Source: an uncultured Bacteroidales bacterium
GTDB taxonomy: Bacteria > Bacteroidota > Bacteroidia > Bacteroidales > Paludibacteraceae
Reading direction: 5' to 3'
Length of the DNA: 14,139 nt
Assembly (NCBI GenBank): GCA_937911235.1
Contig: CALDPN010000055.1
Span: 1 to 14,139 of the forward strand
Shown here: positions 1 through 6,363 of the stretch, one piece after another
How the letters are laid out: the number at the start of each line of letters is the position of its first letter
Numbering within the stretch: the first letter of the stretch is position 1
Translations under genes and position numbers: made by a program
The notes under the pieces: generated by a model
Databases searched by the model: none
Told to the model about the DNA's origin: nothing
Seen by the model: only the letters and a program-made list of their open reading frames with translations

Positions 1-1070
1 GGACCAACCAAGCAAAGAATGGGGCCTTTGGTATCTTGAGTCAACGCACGAACTGCCAAGAACTCCAAAATACGTTCTTTAACCTTTTTCAAACCGTAGT
101 GGTCTTTTTCCAGAACATCTTCAGCACGTTTCAAATCGAAATTATCTTGGTTAAACTTGCCCCAAGGAAGTGCCAAAAGTGCATCCAAGTAATTGCGAAT
201 TACTGCACCCTCTGCCATCATGGGAGGCATTTTGTAAAGTCTATCCAATTCTTTTTCAATTTTAGTTACAACAGCTTCAGGCAGCTCTAAGCCTGCCATT
301 TGCTTTCTATATTCTTCAATCTCCGCTTTCAGCTCATCGCCTTCACCAAGTTCTTTGTTGATGGCTTTGATTTGTTCGCGCAGATAATATTCTTTTTGAT
401 TACGCTCAATTTGCTTGCGCACTTCTTGAGCAATATTTTTTTCAAGGCCTGCGATTTCCAGTTCCTTGCTCAAAAGCTCGTACAGCTTATGCATACGCTT
501 TTGCACATTTGCCAATTCCAAAAGCTGTTGCTTTTCTTCCATGGCAACGGTCAAATAGCCTGCAATCATATCAGTAACACGACCGGGGTCAGGTTGACCT
601 TTAAGGGCTTGCAATACTTCGCTATTAACTTTTTTAGTTACCAGTACCCATTGCTCAAAAGATTCGATGAGCATACGGCGCAACGCTTCCACTTCCACTT
701 CGTAACCCAGTACAGGTTCCAAAATGCGAGCGTGACCTGCAAAATAAACTTTTTCAGTTGCGCTATCGGTAATGGAAACGTATTCTACACGTTCTAAGCC
801 TTCTACTAAAATGCGGATAGCACCATTAGGCAATTTCAATAATTGCTTTACCTCTGCCAAAGAACCAAATTTATACAAATCATCGGGTTGAACATCAGTA
901 AGAGCCGCATCCTTTTGAGTAGTCAAAAGTAAACGACGGTTACCTTCCATGGCAGCTTCTACTGCAGCGATAGATTTTTCACGGCCAACATCAAGATTGA
1001 TGATCATACCGGGGAAAACCATCATGCCACGCAGTGCTAACAGCGGTAAAGTAATGATTTCTTCGTTCAT
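1..1070 (-). CDS. lon: Lon ATP-dependent protease, N-terminal part (gene runs off the left edge)
   Basis: Lon is a cytoplasmic homohexameric AAA+ serine protease that degrades misfolded and some regulatory proteins. About 356 codons are visible. Translation starts MNEEIITLPLLALRGMMVFP, a typical Lon N-terminal substrate-binding domain (roughly residues 1-200), followed by a long helical linker (for example KEYYLREQIKAINKELGEGD, the Lon signature before the ATPase). The reading is cut at TKGPILCLVGP, just as the Walker A loop begins, so the ATPase and Ser-Lys protease domains lie outside the window. The ATG at 1070 is chosen because AAAGGAGGG (1086-1078) sits 7 nt upstream. The gene follows clpX on the same strand after 63 nt and is probably co-transcribed with it. 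Codon use and the strong Shine-Dalgarno point to a Firmicutes-type host. The family is certain; the host is inferred. Confidence 0.96.
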   Translation of the reverse strand, partial: MNEEIITLPLLALRGMMVFPGMIINLDVGREKSIAAVEAAMEGNRRLLLTTQKDAALTDVQPDDLYKFGSLAEVKQLLKLPNGAIRILVEGLERVEYVSITDSATEKVYFAGHARILEPVLGYEVEVEALRRMLIESFEQWVLVTKKVNSEVLQALKGQPDPGRVTDMIAGYLTVAMEEKQQLLELANVQKRMHKLYELLSKELEIAGLEKNIAQEVRKQIERNQKEYYLREQIKAINKELGEGDELKAEIEEYRKQMAGLELPEAVVTKIEKELDRLYKMPPMMAEGAVIRNYLDALLALPWGKFNQDNFDLKRAEDVLEKDHYGLKKVKERILEFLAVRALTQDTKGPILCLVG

Positions 1071-1077
1071 AAGCTAT

Positions 1078-1086
1078 CCCTCCTTT
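1078..1086 (-). promoter_or_regulatory. Shine-Dalgarno of lon
   Basis: AAAGGAGGG lies 7 nt upstream of the lon ATG at 1070. Such a strong anti-16S match is normal in Firmicutes and is absent from all genes to the right of the clpP junction, so it helps to separate the two parts of the window. Confidence 0.85.
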
Positions 1087-1096
1087 ATACGGAAAT

Positions 1097-1125
1097 AAGG
1101 GAGAAAGGCAAAGCCCTTCCCCCTT
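1097..1125 (-). other. 13-bp intercistronic hairpin between clpX and lon
   Basis: Positions 1097-1109 pair with 1113-1125 around a 3-nt loop, with two G-U pairs when read as minus-strand RNA. It starts 9 nt after the clpX stop. No T-run follows on the minus strand, so it does not look like a simple intrinsic terminator for the clpX transcript. It could be an RNA-stability or processing element, or a partial attenuator that lowers lon relative to clpX. On the plus strand a T-rich stretch does follow, but no plus-strand gene is seen there. Confidence 0.5.
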
Positions 1126-1133
1126 TTATTCTT

Positions 1134-2378
1134 TTACTCAATAATCATCTGTGGTTCAGCATGTTGACGTACAGTATCTTCAGTAACGATGCATTTAACA
1201 ACATCGTCACGGGACGGAACTTCATACATAACATTGCGCATGATGGACTCGATGATGGCACGCAAGCCACGAGCACCAGCGTTACGCTTCAATGCTTCTT
1301 CTGCGATTGCAGTCAAAGCACCATCTTCAAATTCCAATTCCACACCATCCATCGCAAGGAAATGCTGATATTGCTTAATCAAAGCATTGCGCGGTTCGCA
1401 CAAAATACGTACCAACGCTTCCTTATCCAAACTATTCAAGGTAACAACAACGGGCAAGCGTCCTGCAAATTCAGGAATCAAACCGAATTTCATCAAATCT
1501 TCAGGCAAAACCTTAGCGAAGATTTCGTTGTTATTAACTTCCGCTTTCTTTTGAATGTCTGCACCAAAGCCCAAGTTCTTTTTACCAACACGTGCATTGA
1601 TAATGTTTTCCAAGCCTGCAAAAGCACCGCCACAGATAAACAAAATGTTAGTAGTATCAATGGTGATGAACTCTTGGTGAGGATGTTTGCGACCACCTTT
1701 AGGCGGAACGCTAGCAACAGTACCTTCCAAAATTTTCAGAAGTGCTTGTTGTACGCCTTCACCGGAAACATCACGGGTGATGGAAACATTTTCAGATTTA
1801 CGGGAGATTTTATCAATTTCATCGATATAGACAATACCGCGTTGAGCAGCTTCAATATCGTAATCAGCGTTTTGAATAAGCTTCAGAAGAATGTTCTCCA
1901 CGTCTTCGCCAACATAGCCAGCTTCAGTCAAAGTAGTAGCATCTGCCATGGCGAAAGGAACTTGCAGAATTCTAGCCAAAGTTTGAGCAAGCAAGGTTTT
2001 ACCGCTACCGGTAGGACCAAGCATCAAAATATTGGATTTTTGCAATTCCACAACACGTTCTTCTTCAGGATTTTGCATTTCATAATTGATGCGTTTGTAG
2101 TGGTTGTAAACAGCAACTGCCAAGGTTTTCTTAGCTTCCTCTTGACCAACTACATATTCATCAAGAATCTCTTTGATTTCTTTAGGAGTGGGCAGCTCGC
2201 CAGCAGAGGGCATGCTTTCAGCAGCTGCTTTTTGTTTTTCTTCCTCAAGCATCTCTACGCAATAATCGACACACTCGTCACAGATATAAACACCGCGACC
2301 CGCAATCAAACTGCGAACTTGACTTTCACGTTTACCGCAAAAAGAACAAGTGCGGTCATTGTTACCCTTATTATCCAT
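1134..2378 (-). CDS. clpX: ClpX, ATP-dependent unfoldase subunit of the ClpXP protease
   Basis: ClpX is a hexameric AAA+ unfoldase that recognises tagged proteins and threads them into the ClpP chamber. The 414 residues are full length. Visible parts: N-terminal zinc-binding domain with C11-x2-C14 and C33-x2-C36; Walker A GPTGSGKT (121-128); pore loop GYVG (154-157); Walker B GIVYIDE (181-187); the LGF loop (269-271) that docks onto ClpP; and the C-terminal AAA+ small domain containing NAGARGLRAIIE. The ATG at 2378 has AAGGAG 7 nt upstream. It follows clpP after 22 nt and precedes lon, so clpP-clpX-lon looks like one operon. The zinc domain (RTCSFCGKRESQVRSLIAG) and overall sequence are Firmicutes-like, not Bacteroidetes-like, although the gene here adjoins Bacteroidetes-type sequence. 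Confidence 0.98.
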   Translation of the reverse strand: MDNKGNNDRTCSFCGKRESQVRSLIAGRGVYICDECVDYCVEMLEEEKQKAAAESMPSAGELPTPKEIKEILDEYVVGQEEAKKTLAVAVYNHYKRINYEMQNPEEERVVELQKSNILMLGPTGSGKTLLAQTLARILQVPFAMADATTLTEAGYVGEDVENILLKLIQNADYDIEAAQRGIVYIDEIDKISRKSENVSITRDVSGEGVQQALLKILEGTVASVPPKGGRKHPHQEFITIDTTNILFICGGAFAGLENIINARVGKKNLGFGADIQKKAEVNNNEIFAKVLPEDLMKFGLIPEFAGRLPVVVTLNSLDKEALVRILCEPRNALIKQYQHFLAMDGVELEFEDGALTAIAEEALKRNAGARGLRAIIESIMRNVMYEVPSRDDVVKCIVTEDTVRQHAEPQMIIE

Positions 2379-2385
2379 GGGCTAT

Positions 2386-2391
2386 CTCCTT
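2386..2391 (-). promoter_or_regulatory. Shine-Dalgarno of clpX
   Basis: AAGGAG is placed 7 nt before the clpX ATG (2378), inside the 22-nt gap after the clpP stop. It fixes the clpX start and is a Firmicutes-style initiation signal. Confidence 0.8.
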
Positions 2392-2400
2392 AAATGTACC

Positions 2401-3075
2401 TTATTTTGCAGCTTCGTGACGTTCCAAAACCTTGTCAATCAAGCCATATTCCATAGCTTCACGGCTAGTCAGGAAGTAGTCACGATCGGTATCATGAGCA
2501 ATCTTTTCGATGCTTTGACCGGTATGCTTAGCAAGTACGCCGTTCATTTCTTCGCGAACGCGCAGAATTTCACGAGCGTGAATTTCAATTTCAGAAGCCT
2601 GACCTTGAGCACCACCCATTGGTTGGTGAATCATTACGCGAGAGTGTTGAAGCGCAGAACGTTTACCTTTTGCACCAGCAGTAAGTAGCACTGCTGCCAT
2701 AGATGCTGCCATACCAGTACAGATAGTAGCCACGTCGCTAGAGATAAACTGCATAGTATCATAAATACCAAGACCTGCATACACAGAACCACCAGGAGAA
2801 TTTAAGTAGATAGAAATATCTTTACCTGGGTCTGCAGAATCTAAATAAAGAAGTTGTGCTTGGATTACATTTGCAGTGTAGTCGTCGATTTGTGTACCAA
2901 GGAAGATGATTCTATCCATCATAAGACGAGAGAATACATCCATTTGTGCCACATTTAACTGACGCTCCTCAATAATTGTAGGAGAAATATAGCTGCTAGT
3001 TACATCCATGTATTTATCTAAGGCTAAACTATTTAACCCTAAATGTTTAGTAGCATATTTTCTAAAATCGTTCAT
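2401..3075 (-). CDS. clpP: ClpP protease subunit, apparently a Bacteroidetes/Firmicutes hybrid
   Basis: ClpP forms the tetradecameric serine peptidase chamber of ClpXP. The 224-residue ORF is intact with a complete triad: S125 in GMAASMAA, H150 in MIHQPMGG and D199 in DTDRDYF. Residues 1 to about 130 are Bacteroidetes-type, including a long N-terminal extension (MNDFRKYATKHLG) and IIEERQLNVAQMDVFSRLMM. From about residue 166 on (HAREILRVREEMNGVLAKHT, then EYGLIDKVLE) the sequence is Firmicutes-type. Codon use shifts too, with CTG/CGC appearing only in the C-terminal part. The region between (residues about 132-165) is conserved in both groups, so the join is in frame. The start has no Shine-Dalgarno; the only upstream element is a weak TATATTTT next to the ATG. 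Family identity is certain; hybrid origin is inferred from remembered family sequences. Confidence 0.95.
   Translation of the reverse strand: MNDFRKYATKHLGLNSLALDKYMDVTSSYISPTIIEERQLNVAQMDVFSRLMMDRIIFLGTQIDDYTANVIQAQLLYLDSADPGKDISIYLNSPGGSVYAGLGIYDTMQFISSDVATICTGMAASMAAVLLTAGAKGKRSALQHSRVMIHQPMGGAQGQASEIEIHAREILRVREEMNGVLAKHTGQSIEKIAHDTDRDYFLTSREAMEYGLIDKVLERHEAAK
2575..2690. other. Composition and phylogeny breakpoint inside clpP
   Basis: To the left lie GC-richer genes with Shine-Dalgarno sequences and Firmicutes-type products. To the right lies AT-rich Bacteroidetes-type sequence. The exact base cannot be set because the segment coding TAGAKGKR to SEIEI is similar in both groups. Such a conserved stretch is where an assembler could join two genomes, or where homologous recombination could occur. 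Confidence 0.75.
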
Positions 3076-3132
3076 AAAATATATTGTTTATTGTTGTTTC
3101 AATTATAATCTAAAATAAAATCTCTACTAGTT

Positions 3133-3167
3133 AACTCCTCACTCCTAACTCCTAATTCCTAACTTTT
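3133..3167. repeat. Heptanucleotide tandem repeat (5 units, consensus AACTCCT)
   Basis: Five consecutive 7-mers run AACTCCT, CACTCCT, AACTCCT, AATTCCT, AACTTTT, that is TTAGGAG-type units on the minus strand. They fill the gap between the clpP promoter area and the tig terminator. Similar short heptamer arrays occur in intergenic DNA of other bacteria. No role is evident. Confidence 0.75.
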
Positions 3168-3180
3168 AACAAAGTTATAC

Positions 3181-3219
3181 AAAAAAAAGGCAGAACACAA
3201 AATAGTTCTGCCTTTTTTT
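3181..3219 (-). terminator. Intrinsic terminator after tig (possibly bidirectional)
   Basis: A 12-bp stem (3185-3196 with 3205-3216, core GGCAGAAC/GTTCTGCC) with an 8-nt loop is flanked by an A-run (3181-3188) and a T-run (3213-3219). It lies 18 nt after the tig stop and gives a U-tract on the minus strand, so it ends tig transcription. The symmetric flanks would also work on the plus strand. It implies that clpP has its own promoter. Confidence 0.9.
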
Positions 3220-3237
3220 ATTCTATTTAGAAATTAT

Positions 3238-4584
3238 TTATTGAAAGAACTTGTTGAATTCTTCGAATGAAACTGTTTTGTTTTCTAAAGTTGCTCTTTC
3301 TTTCACAGCAGCAATGAATTTAGCATTTAATGCTTGGTCTGATGCATTGCGTAAGCCGTTTTTATCTTTAAGCATTTCTGTAACGTAGTTGTCAAGGATG
3401 TCTTCTGGTACGTTTAGCATGCCGTATTGGATAAATTGCATTTTAGCAGCAGAGCGAGCAGCAGCTTCGATGTCGGCTCTATCAACTTTGATTTCAGCTT
3501 CTTTAAGCAGTTGGTCTTTAGCCATTTGCCATTTAAGGTCTTCAATCATTTTTGGATATTCAGCTTCGATAGAAGATTCTGTCATTTCTTTGTTTGTAGC
3601 TTTTAACCAACGTTTTAGGAATTCGTCAGCAAATTGTACGTCTTTTAGTTGAGCAAGAACCCATTCGCGAGAGTCGATAGAAAGTTTAATGTCGCTATCA
3701 CCTACGAATTGTTCTTCAAGACCAGCTTTAACTTTTGCACGGAACTCGTCTGCAGAGCTAACTGCGCCAGAACCAAATGCTGCGTCGAATAATTCTTGGT
3801 CAAGTTCTGCGTGAGCAAAACGTGTGATTTCAGAAATTGTGAATTGGCAGTCTGCAGCAAATTCTTTAGCTTCTTCTTTTTTAAGTTGAAGAAGAGAAGC
3901 AATTTCGTTTTCGTTTACGAATGCTTTTGCTGGGTTGAAGATGAAGCTTTCGCCTACAGCTTTGTCTAGAGCTTTAGCTTTTTCGTCAGCATCTTTCATG
4001 TAACCTGGGCTAAGGATAGCTTTTTCAACTTTCACGCCACCTTCTTTAACAGAACCGTCTGCGTTAAGCTCTACTAATTCACCTTTGATTACGTCTTTTT
4101 CTTCTACTTTTTCAGCTGGTACATATTTACCAAAACGACCACGATAAGCGTCAACTTGTTTGTCGATTAAAGCAGCGTCTACGTCGATGCTATAGAAAGG
4201 AAGTTTTGCAGAGTTCCATTCAACTTTAAATTCTGGAGCTAGAGCAATGTCGAATACAAATTCGAAATCGTCGCCTTCGTTGAATGCATCTACTTTAGAA
4301 CCTTCGTTTGGAAGAGGTTCACCTAAGATATTTAGTTTATTTTCGTTGATATAGTTGTAAAGCTCTTCAGAAACTATTTTGTTAATTTCGTCAACAAGAA
4401 TAGTTGGACCATACATTTTTTTAACCATACCCATTGGAGCCATACCTACACGGAAACCTGGTACGTTAATTTTTTTACGAGCGATTTTCAACGCTTTGTC
4501 ATACTTTTCTGCGTAATCTTGGTTGCTAACTTTCACTGTAAGAGTAGCATTTACAAGATCGATGTTGTTTTGGATAACACTCAT
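3238..4584 (-). CDS. tig: Trigger factor, ribosome-associated chaperone
   Basis: Trigger factor binds ribosomal protein L23 at the exit tunnel and shields nascent chains. The 448 residues match the family length. The N-terminal ribosome-binding signature is present as G43-F44-R45-V-G47-M-A-P50 in NVPGFRVGMAP, followed by MVKKMYG and ILGEPLPNE, both typical of Bacteroidetes trigger factors. The middle segment (about 150-240) sits where the FKBP-like PPIase domain is found but looks degenerate, as is usual in this phylum. The rest is the helical C-terminal cradle. The ATG at 4584 has no Shine-Dalgarno, only A/T. The tRNA-Leu terminator ends 20 nt upstream, leaving little room for a separate promoter. 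Codon use is biased towards GCT, GAA and CGT, as expected for a highly expressed gene. Confidence 0.96.
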   Translation of the reverse strand: MSVIQNNIDLVNATLTVKVSNQDYAEKYDKALKIARKKINVPGFRVGMAPMGMVKKMYGPTILVDEINKIVSEELYNYINENKLNILGEPLPNEGSKVDAFNEGDDFEFVFDIALAPEFKVEWNSAKLPFYSIDVDAALIDKQVDAYRGRFGKYVPAEKVEEKDVIKGELVELNADGSVKEGGVKVEKAILSPGYMKDADEKAKALDKAVGESFIFNPAKAFVNENEIASLLQLKKEEAKEFAADCQFTISEITRFAHAELDQELFDAAFGSGAVSSADEFRAKVKAGLEEQFVGDSDIKLSIDSREWVLAQLKDVQFADEFLKRWLKATNKEMTESSIEAEYPKMIEDLKWQMAKDQLLKEAEIKVDRADIEAAARSAAKMQFIQYGMLNVPEDILDNYVTEMLKDKNGLRNASDQALNAKFIAAVKERATLENKTVSFEEFNKFFQ

Positions 4585-4604
4585 AGTTTAAAAATTTATT
4601 AAAT

Positions 4605-4634
4605 AAAAAAAACCGCTACTTCTAGAAGTAGCGG
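4605..4634 (-). terminator. Terminator of tRNA-Leu
   Basis: A perfect 22-bp palindrome (4613-4634, arms CCGCTACTTCT/AGAAGTAGCGG) is followed on the minus strand by eight T (4612-4605). It begins 13 nt after the mature tRNA end. Because tig starts only 20 nt further on, the element may also act as an attenuator for read-through into tig. Confidence 0.88.
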
Positions 4635-4647
4635 ATGATTACCTTTG

Positions 4648-4729
4648 TGCGGCTGAAGGGACTCGAACCCCCACGCCTCTCGGCACCAGATCCTAAGTCT
4701 GGCGCGGCTACCAATTACGCCACAGCCGC
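4648..4729 (-). tRNA. tRNA-Leu, anticodon UAG
   Basis: This is an 82-nt class II tRNA. Acceptor GCGGCTG (4729-4723) pairs with CAGCCGC (4655-4649), with discriminator A at 4648. The D-loop holds GTAATTGGTAGC. The anticodon stem CCAGA/TCTGG encloses loop CTTAGGA, giving TAG, which reads CUA (and by wobble other CUN) leucine codons. A long variable arm (TGCCGAGAGGCGT) is typical of leucine tRNAs. The T-loop is TTCGAGT. No CCA is encoded (CAA follows the discriminator), so CCA must be added by the nucleotidyltransferase. Confidence 0.97.
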
Positions 4730-4738
4730 AAAACTGAG

Positions 4739-4770
4739 TGCAAAGATAGGGACAATTTTTAAACCACCAA
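4739..4770 (-). promoter_or_regulatory. Bacteroidetes-type promoter of tRNA-Leu
   Basis: On the minus strand, TTG (4770-4768) is followed after exactly 19 nt by TATCTTTG (4748-4741). This fits the TTG-N19-TAnnTTTG pattern of the primary sigma factor in Bacteroidetes. Transcription would start about 5-10 nt downstream, near the tRNA 5' end at 4729. Confidence 0.75.
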
Positions 4771-4837
4771 AACTTTTCGCACTTTTTTTTCAAAAAAATT
4801 GATTTTTCTTGATTTTTACCAGAATTTACACTTATTT

Positions 4838-5469
4838 TCACAGCACCCCTGCCTCATACAGTGTGATCACCCTTTCGATGATGCGGTCTTTTTCTTTTTC
4901 GGTGGCGTCGAAGTCGTCTTTGAGGTCGGCACCGAGCATTTTGGCAAAGAGTTGCCACCACCATGCCACAAAACCACCTCTAAATTGTTTAATAATATCA
5001 TATGAGGTTTCCTCCAACTCCCTATCTATAAGTTTTATAAGCATTTTACCTTGCGAAAGTGTGAAAGTTTTCATCACTGGTTTGTACTCGTCGAGTAATT
5101 GTTTTTCATACATTTTCATGTATTTTTTCTTTTAATTCTAACAACCATTTTTGTGTTAATGTGTAATCCGATATTTCTTTATTAATATTCTGTACCTATA
5201 AATTTCATATAAGGATACACCTTTTTTACATCGCGCACGGTTTTCCAATAAAATTTTTCAGTCTTTTTATTTTTAAACTTCATTGGTGGGTATATAGGCA
5301 CCTCTGGAAGATAAATACTACCTATTGTATCTCCCCTATAAATTTCTGAGTTTAATAGATAACCATCTAGTTTTTCGCTATAAGTAGGCACCGCTGCCCC
5401 ACATAAAGAAGCACTAAACACACTCAAAAACACTAAAAATGATATGATTACATATTTTGTATAATTCAT
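4838..5469 (-). pseudogene. DUF4294-like exported protein, broken by two frameshifts
   Basis: Three overlapping reading frames together give one protein resembling the Bacteroidetes DUF4294 family, whose function is unknown. Piece 1 (5469-5182) has a signal peptide (hydrophobic VIISFLVFLSVFSASL, possible cleavage near CGA/AV), then GDTIGSIYLPEVPIYPP and FYWKTVRDVKKVYPYMKF, ending at TAA. Piece 2 (5189-5106) continues with DYTLTQKWLLELKEKI and ends at TGA. Piece 3 (5119-4838) supplies YEKQLLDEYKPVMK, TLSQGKMLIKLIDRE and the C-terminus ERVITLYEAGVL. Each change shifts the frame by +1 in the reading direction; the two do not cancel, yet the C-terminal frame is the right one. Either the gene is decaying or two single-base errors are present. 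A TAAATTTG element (5484-5477) lies just upstream of the first ATG. Confidence 0.72.
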
Positions 5470-5494
5470 ACTAGCACAAATTTATAAAATAATA

Positions 5495-5524
5495 TTGTAT
5501 AAAGAAAAATTTTATATACTTTTG
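5495..5524 (+). promoter_or_regulatory. Promoter of the outer-membrane barrel operon
   Basis: TTG (5495-5497), then 19 nt, then TACTTTTG (5517-5524) matches the Bacteroidetes TTG-N19-TAnnTTTG promoter. The -7 element lies 31 nt before the ATG at 5556. The decamer TACTTTTGCC recurs at both promoter arms near 13,103-13,134. Confidence 0.75.
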
Positions 5525-5555
5525 CCATACCACCTTTTTATTAATTATTCTTACG

Positions 5556-6362
5556 ATGAAAAAGACTGTACTTTTATCTGCATTTTTTATTTTATCTACT
5601 TTAAGTTTTGCCTTCCAATATGGCAAATATGTAGGTCCTGTTTCACTTTCTCTTGGTAATATTTCTTCTGTTTTAACCGACGAATATAAAAGCGTAAATC
5701 CAGCAACTATTTCGTGTGGTAAAAGTAGTATTAGCACGTTTTATCACAACAAATTTCTTTGTCCTGAAATTGGACTAGAAAATCTATCTTTTGTTTATTC
5801 ACACCCCACTCTATCATTCTCGGCAGATGTGTGTCATCATGGTTTTACAGACTATGGCGAAATGAGTGCTAGCGTAAATTTTTCGCGACTTTTTTTACCT
5901 TATATTTCTGTGGGTATTGGTGTGGAATATCTTGGATGGTATTATACTGGTGCCTGGCACAATATGGCTTGCCTAAACATTGGTATAATGGTTTTTCCCA
6001 TAAAAAACTTAAGTTTAGGTTTTTCTATATATAATCTTTCTTTTTCTAAATTTAAAGTAGAAGAATCTAAATTTGATGTGCCCACAATCTTCTTTTTAGG
6101 GTTAAAATATCAGTTTACAGAACTACTTTTTATTACTGCCGAAGCATCGCTCACGCTTAAAGAAAATTTTACTGCAAGTATTGGACTTCAATATTTCTTT
6201 GTGAAACAAGTGGGAATGAGAATAGGAATTTATGCTAGTAAAGAGATTTCTCCTTGTCTTGGATTAGGTATAAATCTAAACGGATTTTGTATAGATATTG
6301 GTGCTCAGTACAACTTTAAACTTGGGCTAACTTCTTCTGTAGGAATATCTTATAAATGGTAG
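5556..6362 (+). CDS. Small outer-membrane beta-barrel protein, PorV/PorQ-like
   Basis: This is a predicted 268-residue exported protein. A signal peptide (MKKTVLLSAFFILSTLSFA, cleavage near residue 19) is followed by alternating hydrophobic/polar strands rich in Gly, Tyr and Phe. It ends in YKW, an aromatic C-terminus expected for a barrel recognised by BamA. Near the mature N-terminus, GNISSVLTDEYKSVNPA resembles the start of PorV/PorQ/FadL-like proteins (x-G-x-A-x-D-D-x-x-NPA). In PorV this family serves the type IX secretion system, but similar small barrels have many roles, so function is open. It is followed by the HhH-barrel gene after one base (TAG-T-ATG), so the two are almost certainly co-transcribed and translationally coupled. 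Five or so cysteines are unusual for a barrel. Confidence 0.8.
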   Translation: MKKTVLLSAFFILSTLSFAFQYGKYVGPVSLSLGNISSVLTDEYKSVNPATISCGKSSISTFYHNKFLCPEIGLENLSFVYSHPTLSFSADVCHHGFTDYGEMSASVNFSRLFLPYISVGIGVEYLGWYYTGAWHNMACLNIGIMVFPIKNLSLGFSIYNLSFSKFKVEESKFDVPTIFFLGLKYQFTELLFITAEASLTLKENFTASIGLQYFFVKQVGMRIGIYASKEISPCLGLGINLNGFCIDIGAQYNFKLGLTSSVGISYKW

Positions 6363-6363
6363 T

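Noticed and set aside
36..797. Two open frames on the plus strand opposite lon
   Set aside because: Both lie within the clearly coding antisense lon frame and encode low-complexity Phe-rich sequence.
1161..2393. Long open frame (about 410 codons) on the plus strand opposite clpX
   Set aside because: It is the antisense shadow of clpX. The translation has no family features, is rich in Phe, Asn and Thr as mirrored codons give, and clpX has full motifs and a Shine-Dalgarno.
4599..4841. 80-codon open frame on the minus strand over the tRNA
   Set aside because: It reads through the tRNA-Leu and its terminator, so it is not coding.
4838..5469. Two separate small genes instead of one broken DUF4294-like gene
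   Set aside because: The second piece lacks a signal peptide and starts mid-domain. A third frame bridges the gap with sequence that joins the two pieces.
5471..5737. 88-codon open frame on the minus strand upstream of the DUF4294-like gene
   Set aside because: It is antisense to the barrel gene's signal peptide region and crosses its promoter. There are no recognisable features.
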